Shown one piece after another: positions 51,400 through 60,255 of a stretch of DNA of 64,000 nucleotides; positions within the stretch are counted from its first letter, which is position 1; each line of letters opens with the position of its first letter. This stretch comes from Zunongwangia atlantica 22II14-10F7. Its GTDB lineage: Bacteria > Bacteroidota > Bacteroidia > Flavobacteriales > Flavobacteriaceae. The notes beneath the pieces are model-generated. The model was not told where the DNA came from. It searched no databases and worked only from the letters and a program-made list of their open reading frames with translations. A program made the position numbers and the translations under genes. The stretch covers positions 186,001 through 250,000 of the forward strand of contig NZ_ARYN01000002.1 of NCBI RefSeq assembly GCF_002094855.1. Reading direction: 5' to 3'.

Positions 51400-51407
51400 C
51401 AAATGTA
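51400..51407 (-). promoter_or_regulatory. PepSY gene -7 promoter box (TACATTTG on minus strand)
   Basis: Exact TAnnTTTG, 15 bp before the ATG at 51384, between the receptor gene and the PepSY gene; the second gene has its own promoter. Confidence 0.55.
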
Positions 51408-51477
51408 AAAAGAAAAGCCGGACACCATAACAGCATCCGACTTAAACACAAACTAACTAGAATAAAGTTTAATATTT

Positions 51478-53943
51478 TTAGAATTTATAAGTGAAGTTAG
51501 CCGACAGGTTTCGCCCAATTTGTGGGTTTATTGTAGACCATCCATTATAATATTCTTCGTCGTTTAAGTTGTTTAATTTTAGAGTAACTCCAAATTTTTC
51601 ACTTTGATAGAATAATGAAGCGTTTAAAACTGTATAATCATCCAGAGTAAACGTACCCGCAATATTTCTATTAAAAATCATGTTTTCGCTTCCGTAGTTT
51701 CCACCAAAACCAGCACCAAAACCATCTAAAGCATTTCCAGAGAATTTATAAGTTGCCCAAAGATTTGCAAGGTTTTGTGGCCCTGCACTTTCTGGACGGC
51801 GACCTAGAAAATCGTCTCCAGGAGTACCTTCGGTAAGTTCACTTTCGTTGTAGCTGTAATTGGCATTAATGTTTAAACCTTTTATAGGAGATGCGGTAAT
51901 ACTGGCTTCAAAACCGCGGCTGTACAATTCACCACCCTGAGTGTAAACCATAGGAGCGATCGTCATTACTGTATTTCTCACCTGAATATCGTAGTAAGAT
52001 AAGGTAGCCGCTACTTTGTTGTTTAGAAGATTAAGCTTAACCCCACCTTCCAACTGCGTTGCATGTTCTGGATCGAATTCATAATTCACTGAATTTCCAT
52101 TCATATCTTCACCAACCTGTGGAGCTACGTTACTAAAACCATCCTGATAATTAGCGAAAATCGATAGCTTATCTAATACTGGTTGATACACAACACCAAA
52201 TTTTGGAGACCATGCCGTTTGGCTGTTGCTTTCACTTTCAAAACGATCTACACGTAAACTTGCCATAATGGATAATGCTTCAATAGGATTAAAGATATCT
52301 GAAACATAAGCACTGTAAATTTCCTGTCTTGAAATTGAAGGAGAAACATCTGAATTTGCGAAAAGTGCATCTACTCCTGGCTCAGATAAGATCCCGGTAT
52401 CATCGTAATTGGTGATGTATGCATTAGGATCTGTAATCCCAAAAACACTCGCATTTACATTTGCAGCACTGGCATCACCAATATAAATTAATCCGTTTTG
52501 AAGATAACCTGTTCCGCTATTTCTAACTTCACGATTGTAATAATCTAAACCAGCAACAACACGATTTCTCATTTCGCCAATTTCAAAATCTCCAATGAAG
52601 TTTTGTTGAATATCGGTAGTAAGTGTAGTAGAGTTTTGGTGATTCATTTGTCTTGCGAAAACCACTCCGTTTTCTAAAGCCGCTCCATAAGCAGGATTAT
52701 CACCAGTAAAGTTTGCCGTTCCTTCATATAAATAAGAGTAATAACCTCTCGCTTTTGCTGAACTTTGAGAAACTGCAGTTTGTGACGTCCAGTTATCAGA
52801 TAACTTGTAATTCATCTGCGCCTGGATGCTGTACATAGGATTTTCGATTCCTAAGTCATCTGAAGTATAAGAACGATTGTTATCGTAACCTAATTCATCT
52901 AAATTGTTTACTGCCAACTCATTTCCTCTATCTAAAAATAGCATGGTTTGGTTGGTACTTTCTACCTGATAAATTTCAGTATTAATTAAGAAAGAAAGAC
53001 GATCATTTACCTGATAAGATAAAGACGGTGCGAAGAAAAATGATTTTCTAAATCCTGCATCCTGAAAGCTTTCCTGAGTATGATAAGCCGAATTTACTCT
53101 TAAATTCACCCCTTCACTTAAAGGTAAATTTACATCTGCAGTTAATCTATTTAAACCATAACTTCCTGAAGTATACGAAACATTACCTCCAAAATCATTA
53201 TATGGTTTTTTAGTTACTACATTAATTAAACCACCGTAAGAAACCACAGAGCTTCCAAATAAAGTTCCAGATGGGCCTTTAACAACCTCGATCGCCTCGA
53301 TGTTTTGTGGATCTGGACTACCATTGGTTAAAGCCGGTAAACCATTGGTTAAGTTTGGTTGTACGGCAAAACCTCTTAAGGAGTAATAACCTGCTCCATC
53401 TGATCCTCTACCGGTAGATTCCCATAATTTTGTGATTCCGGATGCATTTTTTAATGCATCATCAAAATTGGTAACTACCTGACTTTGTAATAGATCTGCA
53501 GTGATCGAATTATACACCTGAGAGTTTTCCATTCTGGATAGTGGTAATTTAGAAACATACGCACTAGAGCTTTTGGTAAACTCGTTTGTTTTATTTTCAG
53601 CATTAAGTAAAACTTCACCTAGCTGCTCTTCACTTCCTATTAAAACTACAGGAGCTACATCTGTAATTACTCCGCCTTCTACAGAGACATTAATTTCAGT
53701 AGACTTATAACCTACGTAAGAAAACTTGATCGTATAAGTTCCCGGCCTTACATTTCGTAATTCGTAAAATCCGTTTTGATTAGTTTCTGTTCCTTTAGCG
53801 GTTCCTTCTAAAGCAACGTTTACATTAAAAATGGGTTGATTGACACTATTTACAACCTGTCCTTTAAGTGTTCCTGAATTTTGAGCAAATCCTAAAGAAG
53901 AAATGAATAAGGATAAAAATAGTAGTAGTTGTTTTTGCGACAT
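51478..53943 (-). CDS. TonB-dependent siderophore receptor
   Basis: 821 residues. Signal peptide (about 1-20, ending GFAQ), CarboxypepD-regulatory-like domain (about 24-105, GTLKGQVVNSVNQPIFNVNVALEGTAKG), plug with DDALKNASGITKLWESTGRG and the ANTI-type YGGLINVVTKKP, then a 22-strand barrel ending GRNLSANFTYKF. The plug start TSSAYVSKLPLSRMENSQVYN resembles the FhuE/FpvA class for ferric hydroxamate or catechol complexes; exact ligand unknown. Partner PepSY protein follows. A candidate iron operator lies between its promoter and start. Confidence 0.94.
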   Translation of the reverse strand: MSQKQLLLFLSLFISSLGFAQNSGTLKGQVVNSVNQPIFNVNVALEGTAKGTETNQNGFYELRNVRPGTYTIKFSYVGYKSTEINVSVEGGVITDVAPVVLIGSEEQLGEVLLNAENKTNEFTKSSSAYVSKLPLSRMENSQVYNSITADLLQSQVVTNFDDALKNASGITKLWESTGRGSDGAGYYSLRGFAVQPNLTNGLPALTNGSPDPQNIEAIEVVKGPSGTLFGSSVVSYGGLINVVTKKPYNDFGGNVSYTSGSYGLNRLTADVNLPLSEGVNLRVNSAYHTQESFQDAGFRKSFFFAPSLSYQVNDRLSFLINTEIYQVESTNQTMLFLDRGNELAVNNLDELGYDNNRSYTSDDLGIENPMYSIQAQMNYKLSDNWTSQTAVSQSSAKARGYYSYLYEGTANFTGDNPAYGAALENGVVFARQMNHQNSTTLTTDIQQNFIGDFEIGEMRNRVVAGLDYYNREVRNSGTGYLQNGLIYIGDASAANVNASVFGITDPNAYITNYDDTGILSEPGVDALFANSDVSPSISRQEIYSAYVSDIFNPIEALSIMASLRVDRFESESNSQTAWSPKFGVVYQPVLDKLSIFANYQDGFSNVAPQVGEDMNGNSVNYEFDPEHATQLEGGVKLNLLNNKVAATLSYYDIQVRNTVMTIAPMVYTQGGELYSRGFEASITASPIKGLNINANYSYNESELTEGTPGDDFLGRRPESAGPQNLANLWATYKFSGNALDGFGAGFGGNYGSENMIFNRNIAGTFTLDDYTVLNASLFYQSEKFGVTLKLNNLNDEEYYNGWSTINPQIGRNLSANFTYKF

Positions 53944-53958
53944 TTTTTTCTGATCTAT

Positions 53959-53981
53959 TTATTTAGACTATTTTTAAATAA
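53959..53981. promoter_or_regulatory. Candidate Fur/iron operator
   Basis: Inverted repeat TTATTTA-N9-TAAATAA (23 bp), just downstream of the receptor's -7 box and 15 bp before its ATG. The placement is that of a classical repressor site. Calling it Fur is inference from the downstream siderophore genes. Confidence 0.5.
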
Positions 53982-53986
53982 CGCCG

Positions 53987-54015
53987 CAAATGTATAAACC
54001 TCTAATCATTTTCAA
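53987..54015 (-). promoter_or_regulatory. Siderophore receptor promoter (TTG-N18-TACATTTG)
   Basis: Minus strand: TTG (54013-54015), 18-bp spacer, exact -7 box TACATTTG (53987-53994), 43 bp upstream of the ATG. Confidence 0.72.
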
Positions 54016-54152
54016 AAGCTAATTAAGATTTATTTTAAATAAAAATAATCTGTATTTTAAATATAACCGCTTCTTAAGGAAACATTAAAATAACAGTTGG
54101 CAAGCCTAGATTTCCATAGAAACCGCTATATTTAAGCTTTTAAAAAAATTCT

Positions 54153-54944
54153 ATGATCAAATTAATAATCACAGATATGGATGGCACTTTGCTGGATGAC
54201 CAGCATAATATTCATCCAGAATTCTGGGAGGTAGAAAAAAAGCTGCGTGATAAAGGAATTATGTTTTCTGTAGCAAGTGGACGGCAATATTATAATCTGG
54301 TTTCAAATTTTGAGCAACTTAAAGGCCACATGATGTTTTTTGCTGAAAATGGCAGCTATGTGGTTCATCAGGATAAAGAATTATATACTAACACTATGGA
54401 TCGCGAGCAGGCAAACGAGTTTATAAAACTTGGTCGCGAAGCTGAAAATTGTAATCTGGTTTTATGCGGAGTAAATTCGGCTTATGCTGAAAGTGATGAT
54501 GAAGAATTTATTACTGAAGTTGGTAAATATTACAAACGTCTTGAAGTTGTAGACGATCTTACAAAAGTAGATGATAAAGTTTTAAAAGTTACACTTTGTA
54601 ATTTTGAAGGTGTTGAAGAAAATACATTCCCGAAATTCGAAAAATTTCAGGATGATTTTAAGGTAGCAATCGCTTCTAGAATATTTATAGACATTATGTC
54701 GAATACCGCCAATAAAGGTAATGCCATTAAAGGCGTACAAAAAGAGTTAAATATTTCTCCTGAAGAAACTATGGTTTTTGGGGATTATTTAAATGATCTT
54801 GAAATGATGCAAAACGCCAAGTACAGTTACGCTATGAAAAACGCCCATCCTGAAATTATTAAAGTAAGTAATTATGTTACTAAATACGATAATAATGAAA
54901 ATGGAGTGGTAAGAACCATTAAAGAAATGGGACTGATCGACTAA
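54153..54944 (+). CDS. Cof-type HAD-IIB phosphatase
   Basis: 263 residues. HAD motif I DMDGTLLDD near the N-terminus, motif II VASGRQ, motif III Lys in NTANKGNAIKGVQ and motif IV FGDYLNDLEM, then the conserved MKNAHPEI. The Cof-type cap lies between. These enzymes hydrolyse sugar phosphates or cofactor phosphates; the substrate here is unknown. Cytoplasmic. A one-mismatch -7 element (TATATTTA) lies about 20 bp upstream. Confidence 0.92.
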   Translation: MIKLIITDMDGTLLDDQHNIHPEFWEVEKKLRDKGIMFSVASGRQYYNLVSNFEQLKGHMMFFAENGSYVVHQDKELYTNTMDREQANEFIKLGREAENCNLVLCGVNSAYAESDDEEFITEVGKYYKRLEVVDDLTKVDDKVLKVTLCNFEGVEENTFPKFEKFQDDFKVAIASRIFIDIMSNTANKGNAIKGVQKELNISPEETMVFGDYLNDLEMMQNAKYSYAMKNAHPEIIKVSNYVTKYDNNENGVVRTIKEMGLID

Positions 54945-54989
54945 TACTTTCTAAAAAATTAGTGTTGAAATTATATAATTTCGACTTAT

Positions 54990-55017
54990 AAAATATCCTG
55001 CTTTTGCAGGATATTTT
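54990..55017. terminator. Terminator between convergent HAD and secreted-protein genes
   Basis: 12-bp perfect stem AAAATATCCTGC/GCAGGATATTTT with loop TTTT; it overlaps the first bases of the minus-strand gene's stop codon. Confidence 0.88.
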
Positions 55018-55762
55018 AGTTTATAACAATATTGGTTTTATCTAAGCCGCTATTACCGGTTTTAGGATCGAATGCATAAACGGTAATCGTATAATTTCCC
55101 TTGTTCAGATCGATATTTCCCGAAAATGTACTGGATTTTTCAGTCTGACTCAATTCTACTTCTTTAAAAAAGCCTTCAGCTTCTACTACCGCTTTAATTT
55201 CAAATCCGTTAGCATCCCATAAACCTCCTTCTTCTACCGGGCAACCACACATCATCACGATATTCGCTTTAATTTCCGTAGAAATCTCTCCAGGAATACG
55301 CTCATGCGTTTGCGGACTCAAAACATCGACTACAAAACCAGGAATTTCAAGAACTACTCCGTCTCCCATAATATCTTTCCCGGGAATCACCCAAAGTTGG
55401 GTGCTAGATTTTACAGTTGCCTGTTTTTTATTGATCGGTGCGTAGGCTTCAACTTCAATAAAAGTTGGCTTAGAAACATCTAATTTCGCTAAAAAGCCTG
55501 CGGTATTATTTTCTGAAAGATCCTGATAGCGCTCTTTTGGTTGCTTCATTATTTTTTCTGAATTCCCCGTACTTCCCTTGGTGATTCCTTCGGCAAGAAT
55601 TTCTTTAGTTTGCGCATCTCTAACAATGATCTTAGCTCCACCAATCGAACTTCCAATGAATTTGGCATCTTTGGCTTTGGCACGAATCATAATATTTGTT
55701 TGTGCTACACCACTAAAACTGATGAGTAAAAATACGAAAGCGAAAAGCCCAGAAAATTTCAT
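55016..55762 (-). CDS. Secreted protein of unknown function with CGCP motif
   Basis: 248 residues. Signal peptide ending SGVAQ (about 21). The mature part reads as two beta-rich Ig-like domains with no catalytic set that I recognise; a striking internal motif is VMMCGCPVEEGGLWDANGF (about 168-186), holding the only two Cys, which could be a disulfide or a metal site. The C-terminal domain (FSGNIDLNKGNYTITVYAFDPKTGN) looks like a fibronectin-type fold. Start at ATG 55762. Function unknown; periplasmic or secreted by its signal. Confidence 0.8.
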   Translation of the reverse strand: MKFSGLFAFVFLLISFSGVAQTNIMIRAKAKDAKFIGSSIGGAKIIVRDAQTKEILAEGITKGSTGNSEKIMKQPKERYQDLSENNTAGFLAKLDVSKPTFIEVEAYAPINKKQATVKSSTQLWVIPGKDIMGDGVVLEIPGFVVDVLSPQTHERIPGEISTEIKANIVMMCGCPVEEGGLWDANGFEIKAVVEAEGFFKEVELSQTEKSSTFSGNIDLNKGNYTITVYAFDPKTGNSGLDKTNIVIN

Positions 55763-55811
55763 AAGATCTCTTTTCCTCGAAAGATAAGAAAAGATATCAA
55801 ACTTAAACAGG

Positions 55812-56723
55812 CTAAGTTAATGGCTCTTCAGGTTCTTCTTCTACACTGAAGTTTTTAGGATCGGCAAGGTAGTTTTTAATGTGATTTCTTAAAACCTCGA
55901 TCTCATCCTCTGTAAAATTATTACTCTCTATACTATCGGCTAATTGAAGCCAGGGTTTCTTGTTATCATAATCATATTCGCCATACACAATAAACGGCGT
56001 ACCATTAGATTTTATAGTGCTTCCGTTAAGCGTCCACATATTCGCCCAATCATAGATATATTGCGCATCGGCCATGTATAATCGCACACAGGCATGGCTT
56101 GCGGGATAGCCTGGCATCGCATATTGGTGCGTTCCCACTCCTTCAAAATTCATAAAATTGAAATAATAAGGAAGAATCCAGTCTTCGTTTACTGAACTTA
56201 CCTTTCGCTTAGCTTTATAATTTCCGTAATGCAATCCATTAGGCGTTGGTGTCGATTTTTTACCACTACTAACCGGTCCCCATTTTATAAGTTTACCGCT
56301 TTCATATAATCCAAAAGCCTGTATACGTTGTGAGATTAAAACCAGTTTTGGAATAGTATCTACCATCCCTAAGTCTTTGGGAAACGGACTATAATCCATT
56401 AAATCTGTACTTATGCTATCTGGAATTACCAATTCTTTACCCGTCCAAACTTTGCGCTCGTCTATTCTGTTTAAAGCATAAATAATCTTACGCTGTTCAC
56501 TGCTAAACCTATTATTAAAACTGTCTAGAGCTGTTTTGGTTTGTAAAGAATCGATACTATATACAACATCCAGTCTTTGCAAAGGTGGATCTACTTTAAT
56601 GGTATCCAGTACCGTTACAGGAATTTCAGTTTGCTGCTGTGGTTCATCCTTTTTATTACAGGCCACCAAAAAGCAAATTAGAATAATTAAAATTGAAATG
56701 TTCTTATAGATTTTCGTCATCAT
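55812..56723 (-). CDS. L,D-transpeptidase (YkuD) lipoprotein
   Basis: 303 residues. Lipoprotein signal ending VAC22, then NKKDEPQQ. Catalytic YkuD domain (about 115-260): NGLHYGNYKAKRK, MNFEGVGTHQYAMPGYPASHACVRLYMADAQYIYDW, with the nucleophilic Cys in SHACVR (the more usual form is SHGCVR; the Ala form is common in one branch). Makes 3-3 peptidoglycan cross-links or attaches proteins in the periplasm. N-terminal 110 residues with repeats of DEDRK/IDS character are a spacer. It has an exact -7 box 40 bp upstream. Confidence 0.9.
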   Translation of the reverse strand: MMTKIYKNISILIILICFLVACNKKDEPQQQTEIPVTVLDTIKVDPPLQRLDVVYSIDSLQTKTALDSFNNRFSSEQRKIIYALNRIDERKVWTGKELVIPDSISTDLMDYSPFPKDLGMVDTIPKLVLISQRIQAFGLYESGKLIKWGPVSSGKKSTPTPNGLHYGNYKAKRKVSSVNEDWILPYYFNFMNFEGVGTHQYAMPGYPASHACVRLYMADAQYIYDWANMWTLNGSTIKSNGTPFIVYGEYDYDNKKPWLQLADSIESNNFTEDEIEVLRNHIKNYLADPKNFSVEEEPEEPLT

Positions 56724-56763
56724 AAATTATCGATCCTGGGTTAAGGGATAAAATTGCGATTAA

Positions 56764-56771
56764 CAAAATTA
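56764..56771 (-). promoter_or_regulatory. L,D-transpeptidase -7 promoter box (TAATTTTG on minus strand)
   Basis: Exact TAnnTTTG, 40 bp upstream of the ATG. No TTG at the expected distance. Confidence 0.5.
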
Positions 56772-57024
56772 GCTGATAAGATTTCTTGAATCTACTAATA
56801 ACGAGTTAATTATTTGTTGAATTCTTATTAAGATTAATCCATTGCTGATGGTTCGAAAAGTTGATCTTATTAAACTTAGAAGGTATTTAATATAACGATA
56901 ATGCTAATTTAAAATGGGTTAAAACCAATTATCTTTAATTTGAAACCAGAAAAATTCCTGAATTCGGAATTATATCCTATTTAACAAAATAAGTCGATTT
57001 TGAGCTTTACATTTATAGCAAAAT

Positions 57025-57039
57025 GGTGTTTTAAACACC
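57025..57039. promoter_or_regulatory. 15-bp perfect palindrome
   Basis: GGTGTTT-T-AAACACC lies 63 bp upstream of the SDR -7 box. Candidate regulator site; nothing identifies the regulator. Confidence 0.35.
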
Positions 57040-57102
57040 TCTTAAATTCCTAGAATATTGCTTGTGCAAAAACTAATTTGAAGTATATAATTTGACCAGA
57101 TT

Positions 57103-57110
57103 TAAATTTG
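57103..57110 (+). promoter_or_regulatory. SDR -7 promoter box (TAAATTTG)
   Basis: Exact TAnnTTTG with TTG at 57078-57080, a 22-bp spacer (slightly long). Gives an approximately 85-base leader. Confidence 0.55.
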
Positions 57111-57199
57111 ATAACCGATCATTCCCTACAATAAATAGCACGTATTAGAGTGCTTTATCCGAAAAATCTTATTCAAAAACCTCAAACAATATTTCCCCT

Positions 57200-58138
57200 A
57201 TGAACTTTTGGTCTTTAAGTAAAGCTAAAAACAAAGAAGGTAAAATTGCTATTATAACCGGTGCAAACGTTGGTATTGGTTACGAGACCGCAAAAGGTCT
57301 TGCACAGGTTGGTATTGAAGTCGTTATGGCTTGCCGCGACCTTAAGAAGGCTGAAAATGCAAAGCAAAAGATCCTTAAAAGTAATCCTGAAGCAAAATTA
57401 GTGCTTATGGAAATAGATCTTGCCAGCCTTTCTTCTGTTCGAACTTTTGCTGAAAATTTTAAAGCAAAGTACAACAAACTAGATATTCTTGTAAATAACG
57501 CGGGTGTAATGATGACGCCTTTTCAGAAAACTGAAGATGGTTTAGAATTACAAATGGCAGCCAATTATTTTGGACATTTTTTACTTACTGGTTTATTGAT
57601 TCCCGTTTTAGAAAAATCCTTTAGATCTCGTGTAATTAGTTTAAGTAGTCTTGCGCATCGTTGGGGTGATATTCACTTTGATAATCTTAATGCAGAAAAA
57701 GGATATGATAGGAGGCAATTTTATGCGCAAAGTAAACTGGCCTGCTTAATTTTCGCTTATCATTTAGATAAAAAACTGGTGAAGAAAGGATACGACATGC
57801 ATTCTTATGCAGCTCACCCAGGAGTTTCTAATACAAACCTAATGAGAAACCTGCCTAAATGGGCAAAATTCTTATCACCAGTGCTTATGCCATTATTTTC
57901 ACAATCTGCTGAAAAAGGTGCTCTTCCTATTTTACGTGCCTGTTTGGATGATACATTAAATGGAGGCGAATACATTGGACCTTCAGGAAGAAAACAATAC
58001 AAAGGACATCCGGTAATTGTAGATTCAGATTATAATTCAAAAGATAAACATAAAGCTAAGAAGCTTTGGAAAACCTCTGAAGATATAGTGGATTTCAAAT
58101 ATTTTAAAAACTCAGAAACAAAAGCTCAGGCATCTTAG
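57200..58138 (+). CDS. Short-chain dehydrogenase/reductase (retinol dehydrogenase-like)
   Basis: 312 residues, classical SDR. NAD(P)-binding TGANVGIGYETA (about 20), NNAGVM, and the catalytic Ser-Tyr-Lys in LSSLAHRW... and RRQFYAQSKLACL. Length and the segment after the catalytic Lys fit the retinol-dehydrogenase/WW-oxidoreductase-like group, but the substrate is not predictable. Cytoplasmic. Convergent with the GH97 gene. Confidence 0.9.
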   Translation: MNFWSLSKAKNKEGKIAIITGANVGIGYETAKGLAQVGIEVVMACRDLKKAENAKQKILKSNPEAKLVLMEIDLASLSSVRTFAENFKAKYNKLDILVNNAGVMMTPFQKTEDGLELQMAANYFGHFLLTGLLIPVLEKSFRSRVISLSSLAHRWGDIHFDNLNAEKGYDRRQFYAQSKLACLIFAYHLDKKLVKKGYDMHSYAAHPGVSNTNLMRNLPKWAKFLSPVLMPLFSQSAEKGALPILRACLDDTLNGGEYIGPSGRKQYKGHPVIVDSDYNSKDKHKAKKLWKTSEDIVDFKYFKNSETKAQAS

Positions 58139-58175
58139 ACTGAGCTTTGTTTTCTATTTATCATTCTTTATTTGG

Positions 58176-60134
58176 CTATTCTATTTTAGCAGCCCAACCA
58201 CCATTTTTAACGATAGTAATTTCTAAGATGTCTCCTTTTTTCACAGTTTTTGTCTTTTTCACATAATCCATAGCCTGCCGTTTGGCGTTAATGCCATCTT
58301 CAAAAGAAGTCAGTTCTAATTCCTCACCTTTCTCTAAAAAGTCTAATTGAATTTTAAAGCTACGCTCTTCTTTTTCACTATTGGCTATTCCGCCTAAAAA
58401 CCACTTATCTCCTTTGCGCTTAGCAACAATAGCGTATTCACCTAATTTTGCTTCGAGTGCGATCGTTTCATCCCAGGTAACTGGCACCTCTGTGATAAAA
58501 TCTGTACATTCTTTATTTTTAATGTAATTGGTAGGATTATCGGCTAGCATTTGCAAACCACTTTCAAAAACAACAAAGAGAGCCATTTGATAAGCTCTTG
58601 TCCCTACTCCGGCAGAGTTTGGTCTTCGGCTATAATAATATTCAGGTTGCATGCTTATCATTGCTCCCGGCGTATAATCCATAGCACCCACCGCATTTCT
58701 CATAAAAGGCAAAAACAAACTATTATCTGGGGTAGCTCGTTCCATCTGTTCCATCCCTAAAACACCTTCATAAGATAAAATGTTAGGATATTTATATTCT
58801 AAACCTGCAGGTTTAAAAGAACCGTGAAAATCTACAAAAAGCTTATGTTTGGCAGCTTCCTTGGCTACACGCTCGTAATAATTAACCATCCATTGGTCGC
58901 TACGATCCATGAAATCGATTTTCACTCCGGCAATTCCCCATTCGGCAAACTTTTCAAATAAATCAAAATGATGTTCTACCGTAAGCCAGGTTAACCATAA
59001 CACAATTTTCACATTACGTTCTTTCCCGTATTCGATCAATTCAAATAAATCTATTTCAGGATTTGGGGTGTATGGATCTGTAGTACTTGCTGCCCAACCT
59101 TCGTCCATAATGATATATGGGATATCAAAATTAGATGCAAAATCAATAAAATACTTATAGGTTTCTTCATTAAAACCAGCAACAAAATCTACGTTATAAG
59201 GTGAAGCACCGTTCCACCACTCCCAACTAACCTGGCCAGGTTTAATCCATTCAAAATCTTTTAAAACATTTGGTGTTGCCAGGTTTTGAGACATTGTATT
59301 TTCAAGAATTTCAGTATCCTTATCGCTAATCACAAAATAACGCCACGGCAAATTCCTTTTTCCTTCGATCTTAGCAATATAATCAGCTCTTTTTAAAATC
59401 TTCATGCTACGATCACCTTCGTCCTCAAAATCGATTGGATTTTTAGGGAATATCGACTTTAGACCATTACCTGTACCTTTTATAAACATTGCCGGATAGT
59501 TTGACAGGTCTGATTCTGAAATCAATATTTTATGATTATTGGCAGCTTCAATTAAAACCGGTAAAACAGACATGTTTTCGTCGGAAGTAAATTCTGAGCT
59601 CTTTAAATGCGTATAAGGATATTCATAAGAGGTTTTAAAAGAAGGCGTTTGCTGAAGATGAAGCCTATAATCTGAAGGAAAATTAATATTAAGGTTCTCA
59701 TTAAAAACAGCTAAACTGTCCTTTCTATCTAAAATAAACCGGTATGCAAATCCCTCATTAAAAGCTTTAAACTCTACCGCATAATCTTTATCAAAATGTA
59801 TTCTAATTCCTTTAAAATCTTTCTTTATTCTGGAAAACTTCAAAGGTACTATTGGTGCGCTTTCTTGCGTTCCGCTCGATTTTGAGACTTTCTTAAAATT
59901 TGGTTGTACTCCTAAAATTTCATTTTTTAACTGTAGGCTTAATGTACTTCTACCAAGTAATAATTCTTCTTTTGCATAAACTGAATAGTAAATACTATCT
60001 GAAATTTCTATGGCTATTTTAAGATCTTTATCTGGAGAATTAAGCTCGTATTTATTCTGAGCGTTAACGGCATTTCCTAAACCTATAAAAAAGGCCAGCC
60101 AGATTAAACAATCTTGTATTTTAGATAAGTACAT
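58176..60134 (-). CDS. GH97 glycoside hydrolase, retaining-type (alpha-galactosidase-like)
   Basis: 652 residues, signal peptide ending VNAQ (about 26). N-terminal beta-sandwich, (beta/alpha)8 barrel (about 290-560) and C-terminal beta domain of GH97. GVKIDFMDRSDQ (403-414) has an Asp, D407, where retaining GH97 alpha-galactosidases carry the nucleophile and inverting SusB-type alpha-glucosidases have Gly. SYEGV (E456) is a likely acid/base. So alpha-galactosidase is preferred over alpha-glucosidase. It would free galactose for the galK/galT/symporter set, though it is 40 kb away and has no copy of their operator. Periplasmic. Confidence 0.88.
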   Translation of the reverse strand: MYLSKIQDCLIWLAFFIGLGNAVNAQNKYELNSPDKDLKIAIEISDSIYYSVYAKEELLLGRSTLSLQLKNEILGVQPNFKKVSKSSGTQESAPIVPLKFSRIKKDFKGIRIHFDKDYAVEFKAFNEGFAYRFILDRKDSLAVFNENLNINFPSDYRLHLQQTPSFKTSYEYPYTHLKSSEFTSDENMSVLPVLIEAANNHKILISESDLSNYPAMFIKGTGNGLKSIFPKNPIDFEDEGDRSMKILKRADYIAKIEGKRNLPWRYFVISDKDTEILENTMSQNLATPNVLKDFEWIKPGQVSWEWWNGASPYNVDFVAGFNEETYKYFIDFASNFDIPYIIMDEGWAASTTDPYTPNPEIDLFELIEYGKERNVKIVLWLTWLTVEHHFDLFEKFAEWGIAGVKIDFMDRSDQWMVNYYERVAKEAAKHKLFVDFHGSFKPAGLEYKYPNILSYEGVLGMEQMERATPDNSLFLPFMRNAVGAMDYTPGAMISMQPEYYYSRRPNSAGVGTRAYQMALFVVFESGLQMLADNPTNYIKNKECTDFITEVPVTWDETIALEAKLGEYAIVAKRKGDKWFLGGIANSEKEERSFKIQLDFLEKGEELELTSFEDGINAKRQAMDYVKKTKTVKKGDILEITIVKNGGWAAKIE

Positions 60135-60200
60135 TTTTTTCGATATTAAATTAATAATTTGCTAAATCGATTAAATATACTCCAATTTTTCTTAAAAACT

Positions 60201-60230
60201 AAAAAGCAGCATCTTTCGATGCTGCTTTTT
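60201..60230 (-). terminator. serB-serA fusion gene terminator
   Basis: Perfect 13-bp stem AAAAAGCAGCATC/GATGCTGCTTTTT, loop TTTC. It lies on the 3' side of the fusion gene, before GH97. Confidence 0.9.
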
Positions 60231-60255
60231 GCTCACATATAATAAAAAGAAAAGT

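Larger units (their letters stand above)
56724..57199. other. Divergent intergenic region, L,D-transpeptidase / SDR
   Basis: 476 bp of AT-rich DNA with no gene. Holds the -7 boxes at 56764 (minus) and 57103 (plus), the palindrome GGTGTTT-T-AAACACC (57025-57039), and a short AGCAC/GTGCT hairpin (57137-57154) that would lie in the SDR 5' leader. Confidence 0.65.

Noticed and set aside
56013-56200. SHACVR instead of SHGCVR in the L,D-transpeptidase as a broken active site
   Set aside because: The nucleophilic Cys and His are kept and the Ala form is found in a normal branch of the family.
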